Made by a program: the position numbers and the translations under genes. A stretch of DNA of 48,804 bases from contig JARBTQ010000020.1 in assembly GCA_029240075.1 (NCBI GenBank), forward strand, positions 1 through 48,804, read 5' to 3'. Source of the stretch: Chlamydiales bacterium. GTDB lineage: Bacteria; Chlamydiota; Chlamydiia; Chlamydiales; JARBTQ01. Positions 42,625-48,804 of the stretch are shown here, piece after piece (positions within the stretch are counted from its first letter, which is position 1; the number at the start of each line of letters is the position of its first letter). The notes beneath the pieces were generated by a model that was given only the letters and a program-made list of their open reading frames with translations, made no database searches and was not told where the DNA came from.

Positions 42625-45231
42625 ATGAACAATATAAATAATAATAACGATAAAAATAATACGAATCCTATTGAAGATATTAACCTGATGTCCTTGCCAA
42701 ATATTGAAAATTTGGAATCTTTGGTACAAAAAACTGAAGAGAGGCTAAAAAATTTTGATTTTAAAAAACAGATGTTTATTCTAAAAACTAAAAAAGGAGA
42801 AAACAAAGAAACGCAAATTGAAGATATAGTAATAAAAGAAAATAAAAATGGATTTTTTTATTATATTAAAAATAAGCTATCTCGAAATGGGTATCAATTT
42901 TATCGAGGAAAAGAAGCTAGGGAAATTTTATTAGCTCAGATCTACAAAGATATTGAAACAGTCCGTTTTTCTTTAGACTGGTTTCAAAGGCATTCAAAAG
43001 AAATAGAAGCATGGGAAAAAAATCAAACTCAGCATAACCCTGACAGGATATCAGCAGAGGAAGAACAGCAAATCCGCAATTTCAAAAAGGTTATAGGTTT
43101 AAAGACAGAAAAAGGGTTCGAATTGACAAATAGAGTAATGACCGCAGCAAAAAAGCTTTCAAAAATGTTTGCTACATTCTCAAAAGATCCAAAATTTCAA
43201 GGTTATATTAACAACTTAAATACTCTGGTTGAAAACTTAAATTCTAAACATGATAAAATAAATGAGTCTAATCAAAAAATAGAGGGGACTTTGAATGAAA
43301 ATATAAAGCAAGGCGAAAATAATATTAAGACTATCAAAAGAAACCTTGATACTACATGGAAAAATTTGTTTTCTATCAAGGCTCCTACCAAAGTTCCCGT
43401 TGAAGCTATAATTACTTTTATTGAAACTGGCCTTAAAGGATATACAGATTTATATGGGCAACTTGAATCGGAAAAAATAGGATTTACGGGTAGTCACAAA
43501 TTTGAATTGTTAGATACTTTTGAGAAAAGCTTAGAACCTTACGCTTTCTTTGAGCAATCGGAAGCTCTTCTTAACCAAATTTGGAGCCACTGTTCCACTG
43601 AGAAAGATATCAAGGCTTATAGAGAAATATGTCTTAAGATTCAAGATAAGATACAACTACTGCAGAAAACCATCTCAGGACAAACAAATATTCTTACTGA
43701 TAATGAAAATAAAAAGCAATTAAACGATTATCAGCAAAGGTCACAATCTTTAGTCGAAAATTTACAAAAAATAGCTGATAAAGCAGCAGTAGTTCACGCC
43801 TCGCTACTAAGTAGAGAAGAGATTATTACAGAGCGCAATTCTTTTGCACAAAGTGTAAAAGAACTATTAACGTTTCCTAAAGAAGGCTTTAATCCTATTA
43901 CATTTACGCAAAAACTCACGTCTGCTTATGAGTTATTATATAAAAGTTTAAAAAAAATGAATCCATTCAATTTAACACCTGATGCACAAAAGTTAATGGA
44001 AGAAGAATTTTTAAAACTTTTAGATGAAACAGCCACACAAGCTTTAAAAACCAAAATCCCTAATATTAAAACAGAAGACTATTTGGAATATCTTAAACAG
44101 ATGATCGAAGAGGAACCTAAAAAAATAGTCCAGGGATTTCAAGTGCAAGTTAAAGCCGGGATAGAACCAGATTATAGCCCCACTATTCGTATAATGGAAA
44201 AGTTTAACAATGCAAAACTTCAGATACAAGCAATCTGCAAAAACCCTTATTCTCAAAAAAATAGTAAAATGGCAAGTAAGCTAACAAAAATTGAAGATGT
44301 AATAGAAATAGCGCAACAAAATTTAGTACGCTCATTGCAAGACATGCTAAAGCAACTTAATGAAGAAAAAGGAATCAATCTGCGCTTAAGTAATGACTCC
44401 AAAAATTATGAAGCTGATGTTGGACAAGACTTAAGCCCTTTACAACAAACTCAACAGACTACGCTTATTTCGCAACATATCTCTAATTTGAAAAGTTTTC
44501 TTCAACTAAATCCTACTGGAAATGAGCTAAAACCAGTACTGAACTTGTTCAGTGAGCTGTGCGCTTACAGCAAAAGCCCCAGTAATAGTGGTGAAAAAAT
44601 AAAAGCTATTACAAACCTTCAGGCTATACCTTTCTTACTAGACAATATAAATTCTAAGAAAATTCAAAATAGCTACAATACTGCTAGGAATATTCCCATC
44701 CATGAATTAACTAGCTTTTGGGATAGTTTTAAAGATATATTAGAAGGTTTTGTAAGTAAAAAAAATACTGGCAAATATACTAATTTTTATGAACAACGCG
44801 AATTTAAGAAAATATCGCAAGATTACACTAAAAAAGCTGAAAGCATAGCTAAAAAATGGGAATTACTGACCCAAAGTAAATCTAAGATTCCTTCTTTTGA
44901 AGAGATTCGTCAGCTAGCAGAGAAAGTGGAAAATGATCAAATGAAAAATGAGTTATCAAGCTTTACAATGGAATTAATGGAATTTAAAAATTTAGAAGGA
45001 AAGTTACAACAATACTATTTAAATATAGCGAAAGACATGTGTATAGCGTTTGGAAGGCAAGCACAGCAGAGAATTAATGCTGACCTTGCCAAAAAAATCA
45101 CCGAAGAACTCCCTCAAGAATTAGAAATTATTTCTGACCATAGGAAAAATTTAACTCTGATGCTAGAAGATCTTGAGGAAAAATATCCTGCTTATTTTGG
45201 CAAAAATACGTCAGAGCTTGGTGAATCTTAA
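42625..45231 (+). CDS. Large coiled-coil protein of unknown function
   Basis: The 868 residues begin with an Asn-rich segment ([10 protein letters not shown]), unusual for a bacterial protein, then run almost wholly as helix rich in Lys, Glu, Gln and Leu, suggesting many coiled-coil or helical-bundle stretches. No membrane segment, signal peptide or enzyme motif is seen. GAGGTG lies six to seven bases before the ATG. The 3' end overlaps the convergent msrB gene by 21 bases. Size, polar low-complexity start and lack of family recall secreted effectors of chlamydiae and Legionella. That role is inference; a cytoskeletal or scaffold role is also possible. Confidence 0.78.
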   Translation: MNNINNNNDKNNTNPIEDINLMSLPNIENLESLVQKTEERLKNFDFKKQMFILKTKKGENKETQIEDIVIKENKNGFFYYIKNKLSRNGYQFYRGKEAREILLAQIYKDIETVRFSLDWFQRHSKEIEAWEKNQTQHNPDRISAEEEQQIRNFKKVIGLKTEKGFELTNRVMTAAKKLSKMFATFSKDPKFQGYINNLNTLVENLNSKHDKINESNQKIEGTLNENIKQGENNIKTIKRNLDTTWKNLFSIKAPTKVPVEAIITFIETGLKGYTDLYGQLESEKIGFTGSHKFELLDTFEKSLEPYAFFEQSEALLNQIWSHCSTEKDIKAYREICLKIQDKIQLLQKTISGQTNILTDNENKKQLNDYQQRSQSLVENLQKIADKAAVVHASLLSREEIITERNSFAQSVKELLTFPKEGFNPITFTQKLTSAYELLYKSLKKMNPFNLTPDAQKLMEEEFLKLLDETATQALKTKIPNIKTEDYLEYLKQMIEEEPKKIVQGFQVQVKAGIEPDYSPTIRIMEKFNNAKLQIQAICKNPYSQKNSKMASKLTKIEDVIEIAQQNLVRSLQDMLKQLNEEKGINLRLSNDSKNYEADVGQDLSPLQQTQQTTLISQHISNLKSFLQLNPTGNELKPVLNLFSELCAYSKSPSNSGEKIKAITNLQAIPFLLDNINSKKIQNSYNTARNIPIHELTSFWDSFKDILEGFVSKKNTGKYTNFYEQREFKKISQDYTKKAESIAKKWELLTQSKSKIPSFEEIRQLAEKVENDQMKNELSSFTMELMEFKNLEGKLQQYYLNIAKDMCIAFGRQAQQRINADLAKKITEELPQELEIISDHRKNLTLMLEDLEEKYPAYFGKNTSELGES

Positions 45232-45591
45232 GGCGGCTGAATTAATACAATAACGCAAGCCAGTTGGTTCTGGGCCATCTTCGAAAAGGTGGCCTAAATG
45301 AGCATTACAATGGCGGCACAAGACCTCTTGCCTCAACATTCCATGGGATTCATCCTCTTGTGTCTTTATACTCTGTTTATGAATAGGTTTCCAGAAGCTG
45401 GGCCAGCCTGTACCAGAGTCAAATTTAGTATCTGAACTAAACAGCGTTTGCCCACAGCAAACACAGCTATAAACCCCTTCCTCATAGTGTTCATAGTATT
45501 TACCACTAAAAGGGCGTTCCGTGCCTTTAAGCCAGCAAATAGCATATTGCTCAGCTGTTAGTTTTTCTTTCCAATCTTGTTCTGATTTCAT
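45211..45591 (-). CDS. msrB: Peptide methionine-R-sulfoxide reductase MsrB
   Basis: MsrB repairs the R form of methionine sulfoxide in proteins with a thioredoxin-recycled cysteine. Both zinc pairs are present (C-V-C-C-G with Cys-x2-Cys, and C-R-H-C-N), together with G-T-G-W-P-S-F and the catalytic R-Y-C-I-N-S-A-A-L near the C-terminus. The length (126 from the chosen start) is that of the stand-alone enzyme. The ATG at 45591 has a GAGGGG upstream; the longer frame begins inside that site. The gene overlaps the convergent coiled-coil gene by 21 bases. No msrA is nearby. Confidence 0.96.
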   Translation of the reverse strand: MKSEQDWKEKLTAEQYAICWLKGTERPFSGKYYEHYEEGVYSCVCCGQTLFSSDTKFDSGTGWPSFWKPIHKQSIKTQEDESHGMLRQEVLCRHCNAHLGHLFEDGPEPTGLRYCINSAALRFTKL

Positions 45592-45746
45592 TTTAATTTT
45601 CCCCTCTTTCACATTGCTACTAAAATAAATAATGGCTAGATAGAAGAGTAATCTTCAATAGAAAAATGCAAAAATATCTTGTTTGAAAATAATTTTTAAT
45701 CGCATATCTATCTTGTATTTTTAATCAAAAGACAGGAGTAAAATCT

Positions 45747-46856
45747 ATGCAGTTAACATCAGCTAATTCATTTGCAGAACCCCCTAAGCTCCATCATTCA
45801 GATGATATTAGCTGTATGAATGTTCAAACTAATTCTTATCAGCACATCTCCCCTCCTGTATCAAGAATTTTTCAAGAAACAATCAGTAACCTAATTTGTA
45901 GTCCTGCTGATGAAAGCTTGAACAACCGACAAATTGAAAAACATAGGGATCCTACAGCAGCAGCAAAATTACTGTGGCAAGAAAAATTTAGCAGTTTTAT
46001 TGATCTTTCTATAAATGAGTGCCAACCTGTTCCTATCAACATCTTTGTCAAAGAATTATTAGATGGTTTTGACTCCACAGAACTTACAAAAAATGTAGCA
46101 GAATTTAATATACAACCTAAAAAATCTTCCCAATATTTAGAATTCGTAATAAACGATCTTTCAAAAAACTTGAATAGATTTTTCAAAGATTTTATTCAAA
46201 GCAAAACTAGTTTTAGCACTGCACAAAACAGTCCTACTCATACAGTCAATTTTACAACCTATACTGAGGTTCTAAACTATTATAATTTATCTACCCGAGA
46301 TCAGAAGATCGCATTAATACAGCTCGTTAACCTCGTTTCACAACCTTACTATAAAGGATATGTATCAGCTGAACAGCTTGATACTTGGAAAAAGAAGATA
46401 GCCAAAACCACTTTATATGAAAATTTTTGGACGGTGAATGATCCAGCTGTTACATCAGAGCTTGCTAAATTAGCTCATGGAGGAGAATATGTTACGTTTA
46501 GAGAAAAAGCTAATAAAGCTTTAGAGCAAGGTATCATTAAAGCCTTACACCCTAATTTTAATGTTGATAGAATTAGATTCCCTGCTCTTGGCTGGTTTAT
46601 AGTTTGCTACCATAATCAGAATTTTCAGGATAGTTCTTTAACTTGGTCGCTACTTTATAAGGAAAGTAAACAAGTAAAGGAGATCCTAATCGAAAAAAAT
46701 GATAAAGGGATTCACAGTACTAGAAATCTTAATACTTCATTAATTACGGAGGAATTTACAGCCGCAAGTATTCCTGAGTTAATATGTAAAATACATAACC
46801 AATATCCACAGTATATCAACCAAGCCCCTCAAGCTGTTTTTTCTTGCCGTGTTTAA
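45747..46856 (+). CDS. Unknown protein with a faintly SH2-like C-terminal region
   Basis: I recognise no family with certainty. Residues 1-60 are polar and Pro/Ser-containing, residues 60-240 are helical, and residues about 245-365 hold alternating beta-type strands and a closing helix. In this last part the order strand (G-W-F-I-V-C-Y-H), strand (L-T-W-S-L-L-Y), strand (V-K-E-I-L-I-E-K-N-D-K-G-I), F-T-A-A-S-I-P-E-L-I resembles an SH2 domain, but the phosphotyrosine-binding Arg of strand B (F-L-V-R in true SH2) is Cys here. AGGAG precedes the ATG by about eight bases. There is no signal peptide. The setting among effector-like genes fits a host-directed role. Confidence 0.75.
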   Translation: MQLTSANSFAEPPKLHHSDDISCMNVQTNSYQHISPPVSRIFQETISNLICSPADESLNNRQIEKHRDPTAAAKLLWQEKFSSFIDLSINECQPVPINIFVKELLDGFDSTELTKNVAEFNIQPKKSSQYLEFVINDLSKNLNRFFKDFIQSKTSFSTAQNSPTHTVNFTTYTEVLNYYNLSTRDQKIALIQLVNLVSQPYYKGYVSAEQLDTWKKKIAKTTLYENFWTVNDPAVTSELAKLAHGGEYVTFREKANKALEQGIIKALHPNFNVDRIRFPALGWFIVCYHNQNFQDSSLTWSLLYKESKQVKEILIEKNDKGIHSTRNLNTSLITEEFTAASIPELICKIHNQYPQYINQAPQAVFSCRV

Positions 46857-46892
46857 TAACCCCTATTTCTTTTTAAAGACGAAATCAAAGGC

Positions 46893-46918
46893 TATGCTTC
46901 CATCTTTTAAAAAGCATA
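46893..46918. terminator. Small hairpin between convergent genes
   Basis: A 7-bp stem (tatgctt at 46893-46899, aagcata at 46912-46918) lies between the stop at 46856 and the stop at 46938. It probably ends transcripts from one or both sides; flanking T runs are short. Confidence 0.4.
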
Positions 46919-46937
46919 CCTTCCTTATTCTATAAAT

Positions 46938-48413
46938 TTATATTCCCTTAGTAAACCGACTTAAAGCTGTAATCACATCTTGCCGATTCTCTTGAGAGGC
47001 AAGTACGAGTAGCTCGTTATTATTAGCCGTAGTATCCAAAGGTTTACCCGTTGTTAAGGCTGCATTCATAATTTGGATTACAGCCTGCCAATTTCCTAGC
47101 CTAGCAGCATACCTGATAAGTTCACTATTTTGGGTACAAAAATCAACAGATTCTAAATTGATGAAGCGTATAAAAAAGAATGAGCCATAGTTATGATAAA
47201 AGTTGGGATGAACAGCTTTTTTTAGCAAAGGGTCAATGAGAAATCTTAATTTCTCTGTAATTTCAGGGTTATTTTGCTTTAAAATTTTTAGTAAGCATTC
47301 TCGAGCGTTAACATTAGGTTTCATCATACAGTGTAAAAGGATAGCTCCTTGATGATTCTCTATTTGTTTTATAAGAGTTTTTTGCACTCCATAAGACTTA
47401 TCAAAGGTTAGTAGAGGTAATATAAGAGGGCCCGCAAAATCTGTAGCTAAAAGAAATTGAATTACCGCATTAATATCCAATAATTTGTCATCTATAAGAT
47501 CTGCTACTAAGCAACTATGTCCCGTAAGCAATGCCCTTGCGACCCCTTGATAGACTATCGTCAGGTTTACTTGTTTTTTTTCTAAAATTACTTTGATTTG
47601 TTTTTGGTACCCTTTTTCCCATAATTTTAAGAAAGCTTTATCGACACCTCTGTTCTCAAAGCTTTGATGTCTGATCTTTAGTACCGACTTTAATAATTGA
47701 CTATCTGTGCTACGGCAAATAATTTGAAAGGCCTTACTCTGTAGCTCTTTATTTCGATAAAATGATTTAGTCTTAATAATCTCAGCAGCAATCAGCCTTT
47801 GCTTTTGTGCTACGGCTAGCTGTAAAGCTTTAGTATCTGTAATATGATCTGTTACAAGATTTGAACTTAAAAGCTGTCTCACAATTTTTATTTTTTTTTG
47901 TTTAATGGCATTATACAGTGCAATGCGACTATAAGAGTCATAATCAGTTATAAAAGCTTCTAGTAGAGGATCTGCTGTATTTTGCCACAATGCCTTAACA
48001 AAGATTATATGACATACTTTTTCTAGAAATCCTAAATGATTTAATTCTTTTATAAAGCCACATTGGATCGCTAGGTTGACTCCGATAGGTTTAGCTCTAA
48101 TAGACTCTAGGAGCAAAGCTTTAGGTTTGTAAATAGCTTTAAAAAGGCTTACAGTAGTTCGAGTGATAGCTGAAAGTAACTTTTTCTCATATCTATCCCA
48201 TTTTTTGTTTTTTAAACTACTTATAACATTCTTTAACTGTTCCATGTTGGTAGGAAATTTTACAAAAAGGGTTGTCAGCTCGGCTTGAGTGTTGGAAAAT
48301 TTAAAATGTCCTAAGGGACAGAAAGTTTTAAGGTTTTCTACAAAAGGTTCATTTATATAATTTTCATAAGGTGTAATAACTTTAAAACACCTTGTAAAAG
48401 TGGTCATATACAT
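46938..48413 (-). CDS. Ankyrin-like helical-repeat protein
   Basis: The 491 residues are mostly helix pairs of about 30-35 residues. From about 120 onwards the pattern A-L-x-x-A-I-K-Q-K-K-I-K-I-V-R-Q-L-L, A-L-Q-L-A-V-A-Q-K-Q-R-L-I-A and similar is that of degenerate ankyrin repeats without the usual T-P-L-H. The build resembles the C-terminal part of the protein encoded at 1405-2586, but no F-box is seen at the N-terminus. Adjacent ATGs at 48413 and 48407 both lack a ribosome site, so the start is uncertain. Ankyrin-type proteins are widely used by amoeba symbionts to bind host proteins; partner unknown. Confidence 0.75.
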   Translation of the reverse strand: MYMTTFTRCFKVITPYENYINEPFVENLKTFCPLGHFKFSNTQAELTTLFVKFPTNMEQLKNVISSLKNKKWDRYEKKLLSAITRTTVSLFKAIYKPKALLLESIRAKPIGVNLAIQCGFIKELNHLGFLEKVCHIIFVKALWQNTADPLLEAFITDYDSYSRIALYNAIKQKKIKIVRQLLSSNLVTDHITDTKALQLAVAQKQRLIAAEIIKTKSFYRNKELQSKAFQIICRSTDSQLLKSVLKIRHQSFENRGVDKAFLKLWEKGYQKQIKVILEKKQVNLTIVYQGVARALLTGHSCLVADLIDDKLLDINAVIQFLLATDFAGPLILPLLTFDKSYGVQKTLIKQIENHQGAILLHCMMKPNVNARECLLKILKQNNPEITEKLRFLIDPLLKKAVHPNFYHNYGSFFFIRFINLESVDFCTQNSELIRYAARLGNWQAVIQIMNAALTTGKPLDTTANNNELLVLASQENRQDVITALSRFTKGI

Positions 48414-48725
48414 AGAGAATTACTTTAAATGTTATTTTTTAGAGATGAACTAAGTAACGAATTTATTATAGGATCAAGATTATAGAATGTTGAAAATCAT
48501 TAGCAAGACTCAATTTGTTAACTCTTCATAGTTTACTTATAAACGCTATTAGAGTTTTGCAATTGCTATTTTTAGGTAACCGTTCAGGGGTATTAGATTC
48601 GATAGAGTGAAAGGTTTATATTTTAAATATATTATACAGGAGATGGTGTAAGGTTTTATTTCTCAATAATTTGACAAACCCTGATAATAAGATTCTGTCT
48701 AACTTTATCTTATACTGGTGATGAA
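48414..48725. other. Divergent intergenic region
   Basis: These 312 bases separate the ankyrin-like gene from the partial plus-strand gene at the right edge. A ttgaca at 48671-48676 has no fitting -10 box 17 bases on, so I do not call a promoter. Nothing else is supported. Confidence 0.35.
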
Positions 48726-48804
48726 ATGGATACATGGGAGCAACGCTGTAGAGAATTAGAATGCCGAGTAAAGGAGCTTGAAAGGCAACTCGCTTATGCT
48801 TATA
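48726..48804 (+). CDS. Partial gene, N-terminal coiled coil, cut by window edge
   Basis: From the ATG at 48726 the frame stays open to the last base: 26 residues starting M-D-T-W-E-Q-R-C and rich in Glu, Arg and Leu with heptad spacing. GGTGA lies five bases upstream. Such a short Glu/Leu coiled-coil start is common in transposases of the IS66 type and in many other proteins, so no function is claimed. Confidence 0.45.
   Translation, partial: MDTWEQRCRELECRVKELERQLAYAY

Noticed and set aside
48671-48712. Perfect ttgaca as a promoter for the right-edge gene
   Set aside because: No -10-like hexamer lies 16-18 bases downstream.
1-48804. tRNA, rRNA or CRISPR arrays
   Set aside because: No cloverleaf with a T-loop motif was seen outside coding regions, no rRNA stretch was recognised, and no regularly spaced direct repeats were found by eye.

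Overview
The window looks like a piece of chromosome from an amoeba-associated chlamydia, most likely family Parachlamydiaceae (Protochlamydia, Neochlamydia or Parachlamydia type). The DNA is AT-rich by eye. Ordinary chlamydial housekeeping genes (pheT with a MORN-like lipoprotein behind it, rpiA, rpe, valS, ruvB, an NSS transporter, a septal SpoIID-type protein, a NifS-like enzyme next to a PP2C phosphatase) are interspersed with large eukaryote-like or unrecognisable proteins: two F-box proteins, ankyrin-like proteins, a Ser-rich protein with a hydrophobic hairpin, and coiled-coil proteins. The genus is an inference. No tRNA, rRNA or CRISPR array was seen.

Layout. 1-2600: two tandem minus-strand F-box genes. 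2.9-8.0 kb: a CNNM/CorC-type membrane protein, then the overlapping pair pheT + MORN-like lipoprotein. 8.08-8.47 kb: a compact MITE-like element with about 93-bp inverted arms. 8.5-10.7 kb: an unknown protein with a duplicated N-terminal module. 10.8-11.4 kb: a decayed IS5-type insertion sequence. 11.5-14.8 kb: an exported beta-carbonic anhydrase and a NIT-domain methyl-accepting receptor. 15-18 kb: rpiA, fcl and terC-like genes. 18.2-24 kb: a 1,291-residue protein joining an S-adenosylhomocysteine-hydrolase-like region to ankyrin repeats, then a two-component pair whose kinase carries an ethylene-receptor-like membrane domain. 24.2-28.8 kb: bcp + glycosyltransferase facing nifS-like, PP2C and a coiled-coil gene. 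29-32.7 kb: NSS transporter, ruvB and spoIID-like in one tight run. 32.8-34.1 kb: khpA and rpe with strong RNA hairpins around them. 34.3-39.4 kb: three host-interaction candidates. 39.6-48.4 kb: valS, a large coiled-coil protein, msrB, an unknown protein with a faintly SH2-like C-terminus, and an ankyrin-like protein. A coding region runs off the right end.

How the genes work together. rpiA and rpe give two steps of the pentose phosphate pathway; fcl and the GT2 enzyme would serve surface glycans; spoIID-like acts on septal peptidoglycan; bcp and msrB repair oxidative damage. The sensory equipment is unusual for a chlamydia: an ethylene-receptor-like histidine kinase with the copper-ligand Cys and His kept, its receiver partner, and an orphan chemotaxis-type receptor. 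The F-box, ankyrin, Ser-rich and coiled-coil proteins are the likely host-directed set. The strongest leads for new biology are the ethylene-receptor-like kinase, the SAHH-like/ankyrin fusion, the Ser-rich protein with repeated R-S-F-S motifs plus its paralogous neighbour, and the MITE-like element.
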